A stretch of 64,000 nt of DNA from Branchiostoma floridae (lineage: Eukaryota > Chordata > Leptocardii > Amphioxiformes > Branchiostomatidae). A program made the position numbers and the translations under genes. Each line of letters opens with the position of its first letter. Position 1 is the first letter of the stretch. Shown piece after piece: positions 1 through 11,400 of this stretch. The stretch spans positions 14,231,307 through 14,295,306 of the forward strand of contig NC_049979.1 of assembly GCF_000003815.2 (NCBI RefSeq), written 5' to 3'. The notes below the pieces were generated by a model, which was given only the letters and a program-made list of their open reading frames with translations, did no database searches and was not told where the DNA came from.

Positions 1-542
1 CAGGGTAGCATCCAGGCTACCAGTCTCTGGGAGTTCTTCCACTTTTATTTTGGGAATTGTACCGCTTAGGAGTCCGCTGTAGCTCCTAGACTTTTTCATA
101 GAGTCTAGAGACGTGTTGCCGCCCGTCGGATCACCACAATATGTTTTGTGCCGGAAGTAAACAGGCAAGGACAGTACTTCTAAAAATTTGGGCAGAAAAC
201 GAGGTAGGTGTTTTTTTTAATGTGACTGTGTTCGACTAACGCCGGCGGCAAATGTCCATAAAAGGACCCAGTCGGACAGTTTGGGGGGAACGAAAAGTAC
301 GTTACAAATGATAACAAGAACAAAAAACGAGCAAACTCCAATTCCCTTGTAAAAAAAAAACTTAAGGTATGTATGGGTATGATCAACGTTAATAGGTACG
401 TTTTCATTATGGTGGCCATCATGCCGATGCAACATTCGTAATTTCTCTTCTTTTGGGCTGTTTAAGTTTTTTTAAATTTGTGGGTTCGACATCTCTCACG
501 CACCCCGGCCATCAAGCACTAATCTGAAGGGGCTATTGTTTC

Positions 543-580
543 TTGTCCGTAATCTGGGACGTTGTCCGTAATCTGGGACG
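543..580. repeat. 19-bp direct tandem duplication
   Basis: The unit TTGTCCGTAATCTGGGACG occurs twice back to back (543-561 and 562-580) with no mismatch. There are only two copies, with no visible function. Confidence 0.8.
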
Positions 581-740
581 CAGTGTAACCATATCCACAT
601 TCCAGATGTTTCACGTCGAGTTTGCGTGGGGTTGTGCAATATACAGATCAGATTGTGTTAGAACTATGGTGTTTTTCTATGTTTCGTCGAGAATATGTTC
701 ACGCTTTCAAGTTTGGTGCAATTCCTTTTTTTTTGTACAT

Positions 741-869
741 GTCAAATCAGCAGACACGAGGTTGGGGCTGCAGGTGGGTTAAAACCAGGTGCAGGATGAT
801 GGGACGACGAGGAGCGGAGATCAGATTAAGCTACCGGTGGTCGACAAGGCAAGTCCGAGGAACCGGTCG
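741..869 (+). pseudogene. Exon-like segment, degenerate copy A
   Basis: A ~130-bp stretch preceded by a T-rich tract and CAG, resembling the segment at 2767-2914 in order and spacing. Shared blocks include a CAGACRYGAGG start, GGGACGACDARGAGCGGAGAT and GTGGTYGACAAG. In the frame matching copy B it reads G-T-T-R-S-G-D and V-V-D-K before a stop. It ends near GAAG followed by GTGGGT, a possible donor at about 954. I do not recognise the protein. It could be a decayed exon or part of a dispersed repeat. Confidence 0.35.
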
Positions 870-2766
870 CCGACGTAGCCAAGAAGCCATAGTTCCAACA
901 GCCTCTAGACAATTCCCCAACTCCAGAGCTGACGCCACCCCAAGGAAAGCATGAAGGTGGGTTTCACCCGTATCATTGTTAGCTTAATGCAAATTTTAAG
1001 ACCTGCTTGCAATACCATATTCTGCACGCCCCACGTAGTGAACAATCGTAGAAACCCTGAGGCAGACGCTTCGGTAAATTTTAAAGTTTTTCTCGTTGTA
1101 TTTTAGGTACCGCTTTTATTGCCACATTTTGTCCGCTCCACATGGTGAACGTCATAATTCCATTCGTCGAAAATCCCTATAAAGGCAGGTCTGACATTCT
1201 TTGCCAACTTTTTAAAAACAATAAAACACAATGGGGTCACAGGGCATATATATATATATATAACTTTGTTGGTAGCGTCACTATTTACCCGTAATTTTGC
1301 TATTCAAAACAACGATTTACTTTCTCAAATTACGTCTTTTTCAAACATCAGACACACTTGCACGAGTTAGCATCGGCAGTCACATTCCATCTGTGCACTA
1401 TCGGTAGCTGCGATCAAAATATGGTTGGGCCTAGGGTTCTAGACAAATATACTCAGAATTGCATGCAATAAATAATTGTTCAAATGACTTCAAACGTGGT
1501 GAAAATTACACGCGGCAAGGAAAGTGTTCATTTTCTGACAATTGAAGGTACCTGGTGTGCTTGTATGACAACCGTCGAAAAGGAAAGGCCTATACTAGTT
1601 TTATACAGCTAGTAATTTCTAAGTATGTAAGATTCATTCATTAACGGATCATCGGGGTTTTAACCAGTAGATAAAAAGGTAGCAGATGCAAGTTAAAAGA
1701 CTGGCTCGTTAAAAATGATAATGTACACAAAAAATGTTTAAACGTTTCCAGTACACCAAGAGTTCTGATCGAACGTGTCCGTGATTCACCGTTAACGCGT
1801 TAATTTGACGTTCTGGTCAGGTCTAATTATCGCAAGTGTTCTGATACGTGTATGTAAAGGGTTAGTGTGTGACCACAATCGTTTCCCTCTCATAGCAAAG
1901 AAAATGGAATGTAAATAATATAACGAACTGTCCCTTAAAATGTTTGAGTTGTCAGAAGAGTGCAGTTGGTAGTTTCAATTACAGAGAATCACGTCGCAGC
2001 TTACTACGGGTCACTAAGTCGTCACCCACCTGTCAGTTAGCCGCACAGCTGCATCGGGATTATGTTTCTCACATCACAGGGAAGGTTAATAACAGTGACA
2101 TTAAGGGCGTGTGAACAGCTCAGGTCAGCTAGTGTAGTTTATAAACAATCAACTTGCATGCCACACTGTACAGTAGAGTTACGTGAAATTTGTTAGTATT
2201 TACAGTTACGCTGCCCTGTCATATCACATGTCAACGCACTAGAATACCCTCAAAAACGTATTACTATAACGCCTGTGCACATGTGTATTTTTTCACTCAT
2301 GTTATTATGCGTAGCTTTGTCTGCTAGCCAAATTTTCTCACCACAATGCAGGAAATAGCGTTTCAAGGGGTCAATAGTTCAAACTGTTCCCGGGGAGAAT
2401 ACCCTCAGTCCCACTTGTCACGCCTTCCATGCTGCACATGCTGAAAATTCGGCCAATAATATTTCGCCCAAACCTTAAAAGTAAGAAATTCACTGCCGCC
2501 GCCTCTAAAAAATGTTCGTCGTCACTTCCAAACAACATAAAATTAATACTTTGATGCAGAACTAGCTAACTTAAGATAGTTGAATCCAACTCTAAGTGTT
2601 GAAGTAAGCCTCACGAGGTAACGTAATTCGTAATACTAATAATCGTATCATTCGCGTGCAATACCCTGTACAGGGAAACTAATATAGTATGTTACACAAA
2701 ATCGCGCAATCACGTGAATGGAATGTTTGGAGAATATGTCTTGTGTGATTCTTTTATTTTTTTCTT

Positions 2767-2968
2767 GTCAGATTGGCAGACGTGAGGTCAGGGCTGCTAT
2801 GTAGGATGGGTTGAAACCAGGAGTAGGATGATCATGAAAAAAGGGACGACTAAGAGCGGAGATGAGATGAAGCGACAGGTGGTTGACAAGTCACGCCTGG
2901 CCGAGGAACTGGTCATTCAAACATGCAGGAATATTCTTGAGAGACATTTCAATGTTTTAAAAGCCTAA
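2767..2968 (+). pseudogene. Exon-like segment, copy B, with 44-codon open frame
   Basis: This starts after a good polypyrimidine tract and TCAG (2740-2770) and contains an open frame at 2834-2968. That frame begins MKKGTTKSGDEMK and continues with VVDKSRLAEELV, a composition that looks like real protein rather than random translation. It is related to copy A at 741-869, about 2.0 kb upstream. It may be a terminal exon of an unrecognised gene, a duplicated exon or a transposon fragment. No family was assigned. Confidence 0.35.
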
Positions 2969-3130
2969 CGAAGCACTTTTGTATGGAACAGTTAGGTTTC
3001 CGTAGAAATCAAGAATAAATTTTGCTTCTCCAACGTTCTTTGCGGATAAGCCTCAACACGATATTTTCGCGAACAGAACATCTGGGTAAACAATCAAACA
3101 GTAGTTCCAAATCGGTAATAATGATCTGGG

Positions 3131-3397
3131 NNNNNNNNNNNNNNNNNNNNNNNNNNNNNNNNNNNNNNNNNNNNNNNNNNNNNNNNNNNNNNNNNNNNNN
3201 NNNNNNNNNNNNNNNNNNNNNNNNNNNNNNNNNNNNNNNNNNNNNNNNNNNNNNNNNNNNNNNNNNNNNNNNNNNNNNNNNNNNNNNNNNNNNNNNNNNN
3301 NNNNNNNNNNNNNNNNNNNNNNNNNNNNNNNNNNNNNNNNNNNNNNNNNNNNNNNNNNNNNNNNNNNNNNNNNNNNNNNNNNNNNNNNNNNNNNNNN
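3131..3397. other. Assembly gap (267 N)
   Basis: Run of N. Any open frame crossing it is meaningless. Confidence 1.
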
Positions 3398-5752
3398 GGT
3401 CCAGTTTCGATGATTTCGACAGGGATTTGAATATCGTTTATCGAATATCGTCCCTTTCCCTCGTCTCCACTATGGAATAACCCATGGTTGCTGAGCAATG
3501 GCATTCACTGCCTAGTGTTCATATTGCGTAATGCAGATGAAAGGCCAAGCCAAGCTGACTCCCAGCCAAGCAGTCATTTCGCTGCCAGACAGAGAGGAAA
3601 AAAGCCACGCCACGGGTCTTGAGCTGGTCTCTGATGATCAATAACACCTGCTGCCACGAAGTCAACACACTCCCTTTCACTTTGGTAAGTAACTCAGCTT
3701 CCACTTCTGCGTACCGAAGAGGATCTTAGAAAAGTTCCTTTGTCTGGTTTGATCAGAGCCAGGTATACAAATTAGTAGTTTATCAAAGATTATCAAATTG
3801 TTAGCTTCGTACTTTTTTTTAATTTGTACGTAAATGCACTTGACCTGTTCTTTTTGTCAGTAGATATATATTATGTTTTAAAAATGGGATATATCTTGTG
3901 GTATGCAGTGTCCGGAAAACAACGTCGTTTGGGTTGTCTCCCGAGGATTGCGTCCCAGATTTCGGACATTGTGTGTAACAGTAGAACACAATAGGGCTAC
4001 GGAACTGCTAAACTGTAATGATATATCTCATTTTCAAAACAGATATGTATTCAATTTGATTCCTTCTAAAGGGATATATTATTACATTTCTTTTTATTCT
4101 TACTCTATTTCTTATAATTCTTATTCTTATTCAAAAGCGAAGTATCATTTTGAAATAGCTTGGATATTTCAATCGGCTAGAGCGTTCAAGTTGATATACA
4201 TGTGCATGTTCTCAATCTCTGCACAGGTCGGGCAAGAGAGATAAACACGGGCAAGACCGACTCCTCCCGCCGCAACGGACGTCGCTGATGGCTTGCGCTG
4301 GAAGACGAGCTGTATCACTGTGGGGAAGGACGCCCGTATGCAAATTGCAACAACTGGCGGGACCAAGGCTGGGAGCCATGCAAAATCCGGAACAACGTCG
4401 CCCTAAGGAGCAAGGCCATGAAAGGAAAATGCCAGACCGGAGCAGAGCCGCGTACAGCCAAGATTGCGCTGCTACAACTATGGAAATACTGACGCCAGTT
4501 GATGGACTGATGTACACGTATTGTCTGCATTACTAGTATTTGACTTTACAGACACAAATACGTATTGTCTAGTCTATTATGTGTATCAAAGAATATACAA
4601 GTAATGTAATTGACTCAGACGACGACGGTCCAAATCAAACCATGTGCGGATTTACGAATGGTGGAAATCCCATACAGACGCACGTAAGGTCTCATTGATG
4701 AGTTTTTAAAATACGTGTTTCACATGGGCGCGTACAAAATGAACGCACTTGAAATATGTTTATTCTATTTATTATTTGTTGCGCTCATTTACGTTTTATC
4801 TTGTAAAAAATTTACGACAACAGCTAAACATTCAGTCTTATATGACAATTAGAACATGCATGAAGTTAGTACACACCGCAACGGGGACTGCACAACTCAG
4901 AACTGTGTGCCTCCGACCCAGACCGCAGCTACCGAACATTGCCTGCTAATTTCTTGAAGTAGAAAGAAACTTTCACCAATCTAACGTTAGAGATCAGTTG
5001 GGCTGGATAAAAGGAAAATTCTCATCGCTAAAAAAACACCTCCGTGCAGCCGCTTACTTTTTTGGGCCGTAATTTGGAGTAATACATCAACGGGACCTTA
5101 CAAATATTATGTATGCAAGCTGATGTTGCATTTCAGTCCGTCACTTGCAACAAGCTAGATACAACGCAATGGTTGCTGTATGTACCGGCATGTATTAGTC
5201 TATATTGTGCCATGATTATTATTCTCAGACGGTTTCCGGTAATTCGTTCAATTTGATAATGTGAACTGCAACAGACCGAGATAAAGTACAAGTAACAATG
5301 TTGTGTGATGTGAGCGGACAGCTGTGTAACTGTCTGTCAGGCAAGACAGAATATAAAGACGAGAGATTTATTTCTAAGGCAATTCAGGAGAGCAACAGAC
5401 CGAGTGACATAGCATTATGACGTCGCAGTTAGTATACGTTCAAAGTCTCCCGTGCCCAGTGTACGGAAATCCCTATCTCTGTGTCATTTCTTTATCGTTA
5501 ACGTGGTCGTCTTCAAATCAGAATCCAAAAGAATTAGTTACATGTCCAAGAATACCATTGTTTATCAGAGGAAGAAAATCATTGTCAGAAACATCGGTAA
5601 ACATTTATTTTAATTCTGAATCATTTACCATATCAAATTCTACTTTGTTGAATTCCAAAACCGCCCTGTCAAGGCATATCATTACATATTGTAAGAAGCA
5701 AAACTTAATATACAAAAATGAACAGCTATGACTCATATAACATTTTAATCTC

Positions 5753-6830
5753 ATGCAAAACCACTACCTCACCCACACACTGACTGACCATCATTGTTGT
5801 GCGGCTGTCGNNNNNNNNNNNNNNNNNNNNNNNNNNNNNNNNNNNNNNNNNNNNNNNNNNNNNNNNNNNNNNNNNNNNNNNNNNNNNNNNNNNNNNNNNN
5901 NNNNNNNNNNNNNNNNNNNNNNNNNNNNNNNNNNNNNNNNNNNNNNNNACTAATCATCTGTTGTGCGGCTGTCGTCCCTACATGTCTTTCCGACAAGTCC
6001 GTCACAACAAGTTCACATATTCCACAGCATCGTTAACACATCAAAATCGCATATAAAGCCACCATCCCATGGCCATTGTTGTTGTTCTTTTGTTGTCCTT
6101 CCTTAAAACCGACTAATCATCTGTTGTGCGGCTGTCGTCCCTACATGTCTTTCCGACAAGTCCGTCACAGCAAGTTCACATATTCCACAGCATCGTTAAG
6201 TCCGTCACAACGAGTTTCACGACGTTCCACAGCATCGTTACCACCATCCCATTGTTGTTGTTTTGTTGTCCTTGTTTAAAACAGACTAATCATCTGTTGT
6301 GCGGCTGTCGTCCCTACATGTCTTTCCGACAAGTCCGTCACAGCAAGTTCACATATTCCACAGCATCGTTAACACATCAAAATCGCATATAAAACCACCA
6401 TCCCATGGCCATTGTTGTTGTTCTTTTGTTGTCCTTCCTTAAAACCGACTAATCATCTGTTGTGCGGCTGTCGTCCCTACATGTCTTTCCGACAAGTCCG
6501 TCACAGCAAGTTCACATATTCCACAGCATCGTTAACACATCAAAATCGCATATAAAGCCACCATCCCATGGCCATTGTTGTTGTTGTTTTGTTGTCCTTG
6601 TTTAATACAGACTAATCATCTGTTGTGCGGCTGTCGTCCCTACATGTCTTTCCGACAAGTCCGTCACAACAAGTTCACAATATACCACAGCACCGTTAAC
6701 ACATCAAAATCGCATAATAAACAACCATCTCATTGTTGTTGTTTTGTTGTCCTTGTTACAAACAAACCGTGAAACTGTGGTGCCTATATCTTCCGACAAG
6801 CCCGCAACAACAAGCTCAAAACATAACCAC
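5753..6830. repeat. ~163-bp tandem satellite, six or seven units
   Basis: Units beginning ACTAATCATCTGTTGTGCGG start at 5949, 6112, 6285, 6448 and 6611, giving spacings of 163, 173, 163 and 163. A related partial unit precedes the gap (5753-5810) and a diverged one follows (about 6765-6830). Each unit carries TTTCCGACAAGTCCGTCACA and a TTGTTGTT-rich tail. The 173-bp unit has an extra internal duplication (TAAGTCCGTCACAACGAG) near 6197. Open frames inside it simply follow the repeat and are not genes. The gap at 5811-5948 (138 N) interrupts the array. Confidence 0.9.
5811..5948. other. Assembly gap (138 N) inside satellite
   Basis: Run of N interrupting the tandem array. The array is probably collapsed or wrongly sized here. 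Confidence 1.
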
Positions 6831-6867
6831 AGCTTCCCCAAGATGCCTCAATCCCAGCATGCCCCAC

Positions 6868-6974
6868 ACCAAACATGACGACACATTTCCCAACATGCCT
6901 CACACAACATGGCACCAACTTTCCCGGCATGCCTCACTCCCAGCATGCCTCACTCCCAGCATGCCTCACTCCCT
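6868..6974. repeat. Short direct repeats (GCATGCCTCACTCCCA)
   Basis: GCATGCCTCACTCCCA recurs two to three times in tandem near 6928-6974, with looser upstream relatives (AACATGCCTCACACAACA). It lies between the satellite and the KIFC1 promoter and looks like a small degenerate minisatellite. Confidence 0.6.
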
Positions 6975-6984
6975 TGACATCATC

Positions 6985-7022
6985 CAACATGGCGGCGCCC
7001 TATAATACAACATGGCGGCGCC
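6985..7022 (+). promoter_or_regulatory. Two tandem YY1-like sites
   Basis: ACATGGCGGCGCCCTA appears twice about 22 bp apart. The core ATGGCGGC matches the well-known YY1 motif (AAnATGGCGGC). A further exact AAGATGGCGG lies at 7731-7740. Sites of this kind usually sit at or just downstream of transcription starts. Binding is inferred from sequence only. Confidence 0.4.
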
Positions 7023-7422
7023 CTACTCCGCTAACGAAAACAAAACAGGTTGTGCTGTCGCAAACCTGTAAATATAAGTAAAGACGGTCCGGGCCGGGAG
7101 AGACCAACATGGCATGGTAGGCTCCTCCCTGCGCGGCAATGTAGGACGGGCCAAAGAAGCGCGATTAAATCAGGCTAATGCGTATGCTATGATGCGAAGT
7201 TTGAGCTATTTTTGATCATGTTCAGGTCCGACACTTCTAGTAGTACCAGTAGCCTGTCTTTTCACAATCTCTCGCTGGCCCCCTCCCCGAGAGGACGGCG
7301 GCAATTGTAAGACCGACCGCTAGGGGCGCGATTTTAGTCAGTCTACTGCTACAGTACCACTAACAAGTCTGGGCACGAGACGGGACAGGAGATGTTCTGG
7401 GACCAAGAGGAAACAAATGTAA

Positions 7423-7499
7423 CCAATCACATTGTAGAAATTTTGACCAATCAGCTGCGGTAATTTCTAACCAATCAGCTACAGGCAGCAGCATTCAAA
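7423..7499 (+). promoter_or_regulatory. KIFC1 promoter: triple CCAAT boxes plus CHR-like element
   Basis: CCAATCA boxes lie at 7423-7427, 7447-7451 and 7471-7475, exactly 24 bp apart and all on the plus strand. TTCAAA (reverse complement TTTGAA, the CHR core) follows at 7494-7499, 18 bp after the last box. Multiple NF-Y boxes followed by a CHR is the known layout of G2/M genes controlled by DREAM/MuvB. The next gene downstream is a mitotic kinesin. The transcription start probably lies in about 7500-7570. The first non-coding exon and its donor could not be fixed. Confidence 0.6.
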
Positions 7500-8180
7500 A
7501 CCAAGCCGACATTGCAAGCTGACTTTCCTCGGCTTTCCGCTTTGTATTTCCTGTAGCTGTTGAGTTCTGCGTTATTGGAAAGACTTGCAGAGTACGTCAA
7601 ATATAAGGTTTATTTCAATCCTTTACTTACAATTGAAATATTGCTTTTATTCCTGTTTGTGGGCTTGCTAAGATGTTGCTGTTTATGTATGAATATGACT
7701 ATGTCGGGCTTGGGCTTGGCAAGACAAGGGAAGATGGCGGATGAAACCGACGCTTGAAAAAAATCGGTGTTTCTGCACCGACTGATGCAGATAGCGCGTT
7801 ATAGTGTCTGTCTTGACGTCGCACAGTTACATCATTTTTAACGGATGTTTGTTCGTCCAACATTTTCGACCGTTCATGTACTAAAAATCTAGTAGTATGA
7901 ATGCATTTTGCTGTGGCAAATGCGCAAGATAAATACAAGATGGCGTAGAGCCACCAGAGCTGGACTTCTTCAGGTGGTGATGGCCAACATCGTCTGTACT
8001 TAAGATAACAGATGTATAACTAAAAACTCACATGCTCTACGACTCAATAGATGCACCGGATATATGTGATTTTATTATTTAATCAGTAAACTTATAAACC
8101 AATATATTTTGTTATCTTTCTTACCAGAAACTTTCATGTGTTTGAGAAAGTAACACTTTTTTATCGAGCGTACTGAAACC

Positions 8181-8274
8181 TAGCCTGGATACCATACCCC
8201 AACCTCAAATATCTTTCGTGTATACATCATATGATAGATACTTGAGATCGGGCTGGGGTTTGGTAACCAGGCTA
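8181..8274. repeat. Small foldback, TAGCCTGG family copy 1
   Basis: Starts TAGCCTGGATACCA and ends TGGTAACCAGGCTA, with imperfectly complementary interiors (ACCCCAACCTCAAATATCT against AGATACTTGAGATCGGGCTGGGGT). Two other elements in this window share the termini (34491-34595 and 51815-51930), so this is a dispersed short MITE family. Confidence 0.7.
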
Positions 8275-8468
8275 ACTGAAACCATCTTTGTTGGTGTTTT
8301 GAGAAAAATATAGATTTGTTATACGTGTACTCTCACTCACAGTGACAGTTATAGTACTTATACTACAGCAAATTATGTAATGACATGTCTGTTTTTTGTC
8401 CTGTCCATTTAGAATCATCCCTCCACAAGAGCGTAATTTGTTCCACTCAGTATCAGTACAGGATCAGG

Positions 8469-11400
8469 ATGTCTGAAGCACCGGTAAGTATAGCCAAGCT
8501 CAGAGTCAAACTATTGACTTAGCTTTATAAGAATTAAGACAGAGTAGTCCCTTGGTCAACAGCCATAATTTATGTACTCCTGTGCGTGTTTGAAGGGGGG
8601 GGGGTAAAGCTGTGTACCTAAATTCGGGGAGACAACTTGCAGAGGTGGTATCACCTGTTTTGTCTCCCCACCATTTTTATATGGGAAGTGTAATAAACAA
8701 ATAAATCGTTACCCGTATGTACCTGTAACCTCTACATGTGCATAACCAAACTAAAGAACTTGTGGACACATACACAGGGCTCATATTTAAATCCTGAACC
8801 AATGATCATTGTGATACTGATAATCTTGCTACATTGCAACTGATGTAATTCCCCGTACAGATGTTAAGGTGCAGTGTACTTCTACCTGTGCCTTAAAGGG
8901 GCATTCCACTCCAGAAGGGAGTCTTGTTTTCCAATAAATAATGTGTCAATGAATACATAATCAGCCAAATTTTGTGGAATTCACCTTGGGATGCATTACG
9001 TGATGTGTGCTTTATAAAACAATAATGACACTCACTAAACCCATGCAGACCCTACCCATGCATTCCCTATACGAATAGACACTTTGTTTATCGTACATAT
9101 TTTCGGAATAAATGAGGTACGCTGAGCACACCGAGAAGGCAAATTGCTCACAAGATAGCAAAGAATACAAGAACAAGACGAAATTTCTTAGCGAACCTGA
9201 AACTAGCTTGGTAACCTTACCTAAAAGTTCTGCATTGTATTCAGCCATAGGATTAATTCAATTAGAGGGTAGTTTAGTAGAAGACTGAATGCTTTTGAGG
9301 CATGTGGAGCAACTGGGTACTTTATCGTATAATGTGAAGTCGTATGCAGTTATCACTTCCTGAAATGAATATCTATCGGAAAATAACACTCCCGTGTGGA
9401 GTGGAATGCCCCTTTAACTTTGTTTAGGTACATCTAGTATACAGCAGAGCTCTTGTGGGGTGGTGAGTGTGCACTGGCTCAACCAGGACCAACAGGGGTG
9501 CCTAAGCATATGCACGAACCCTATGAAATTTGTATGAATATTATGTGATACACACGAATCACTATGCGAAAACGCACGAATTTTATGAATTTCGCACAAA
9601 TCACTGCAAAAACGCATGAATCACTATGTGATACACACGAACCTTATGAGATTTGCACGATCCTTATGCAAAAACGGCGGCCGGGAGGAGGCATGATTTT
9701 GAGCGTTTCTACCCGTGATATTTATATTTCAAGGCATGGAATGGACATTTACCGTCGCAAAGATGTCTTTGATAGCCTGTGAGCTACTGTTTTGCTTCAT
9801 TTCGGCGTGTTACATCGTATTTTCCGTCGCTGCCGATCGAAGCCGCCATCTTGAAAATCCCGCTCCGTCTGTCACGTGACCCTGGCAGTGGTTGAGCAAT
9901 TTCGCATAAGGATCGTGCAAATCTCATAAGGTTCGTGTGAATCACATAGTGATTCGTGCGAATTTCATAATATTCCTGCGTTTTTGCATAGTGATTCATG
10001 CGAATTTCATAATATTTGTGCATTTTCGCATAGTGATTCGTGTGTATCACATAATATTCGTACGAATTTCATAGGGTTCGTGCAAATGCTTAGGCACCCC
10101 ATGACCAAGAAAATTCACATTTTCTATCTGACCAACCACCTACTCTTGGTTCAGTTCACCCATTGCTTCAGTGGTTTCGTTTGTGGAAATGCTTGTTTCT
10201 TGTTGTATGTTATATAACAGAATCATGGATTTACCAGACTATCATACACTTTCTGTGATGAAATATGACCTATCTTTGATGTTTCAGCGGTCTCCGCTGA
10301 TCACCCTGAATGCAGGTGAGGGACAGCTCCCCAAAGCTGTAGCTGCCGTCAAGCCTCAGCCGCAGACACCTGCAGGGAAGAGTCGGCTTCCACAGCCTCA
10401 GACCAGACTGCCCATGCCGTCCACACAGCTCCCCATGCCCAACAGCAGATATGGGGCCACAAAGCGAAAACAGGATTTTACCCCAGATGTTCAAAATGTC
10501 GTTGGCATAGTGAGTGATAGTTATCCTGTTGAAACCCTACAAAATTTCTGATGTTATTTCTTTGTTGTATATTTTGAAGGTCAATAACTTTTTCTGGTTT
10601 GAGATAAGAATGTACTATTCAGGGTGTATTCATACTGATGTGTGATGGTACCCACCGCCCATGCATTATTTGACTAATCCATTGTCATAGAATATATTTG
10701 TAAATGTAATAGTACAATCATACTTTTAAATGTGATTATATAGTACTTCATCAAATTCTAAGATTTTGAAGTTAGCTAGTTTGAACAAGCAAGCTCTGAA
10801 GAGAGGTAATAAGGCCTGTAATCTACTTGATTCTAGGTTGTACACCCCAAATTCTTATGTTAGGTGTACTATTTCTCAAAATGTACTGTGCACTGCATGC
10901 CTGAGCTTATGTGGCTTTTCACTATCATTCCTGAAGAAGAAGAGGAAGGCAGATACAGTGAGGGGTGCTCCACCGCCCAAGATGCCGAACATCAGGAAAA
11001 CAACAGCAGCTGGTACTCGCCCAGGGACAAGAGCTGCTGTGGCAGCGAAGCCCCCGGTTGGCCGACCTTCAGCTGCATCTCGCGCTGGTGCTACCAGAGG
11101 CGCTGCAGCTGCCAAGACAGGTGCCAGAAATGTTACCGCACGTGGCGCTGGCACTAAACGTATGCTTCCTGCTGTTATTAGACACACATTTGTGGTGTGT
11201 TTTTATGCCATTATTGCACGTCTAGTTTATCTTAACCTTTGGTAGCACAGTACTGTCATACTCATTGGTTATATATAGAATGCTGTTTGCATACATGTGT
11301 ATAATGTACTGCTTGCCTGTTTTTTCATAATTTTTTAAAAGTATTAAAGTTTTATAAATGTAGTTTGAGACATAGTACAGTATTACCAGATTGCTCCAAT

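Larger units (their letters stand above)
1..5752. other. Intergenic DNA, no recognised gene
   Basis: About 5.7 kb of mostly AT-rich sequence in which I recognise no conserved protein. It contains a short TA run near 1245-1262, a 19-bp perfect tandem duplication at 543-580, two related exon-like segments (listed separately) and a gap at 3131-3397. Open frames are short and lack family motifs. A frame at 4288-4536 (82 codons, basic) starts downstream of a possible acceptor near 4228, but I cannot assign it to a family. A distal exon of a neighbouring gene could be hidden here. Confidence 0.6.

Noticed and set aside
622..954. 110-codon frame as a gene
   Set aside because: The frame does not match the one shared with the related segment at 2767-2914. 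It has no known motif and its composition is low in hydrophobic residues.
4288..4536. 82-codon basic frame (MACAGRRAVSLWGR start)
   Set aside because: There are overlapping open frames on both strands over the same GC-richer patch, and no recognisable domain. Kept only as a remark in the intergenic entry.
6076..7005. Several 65-90-codon frames over the satellite and following repeats
   Set aside because: They repeat with the tandem unit and have no splice or family context.
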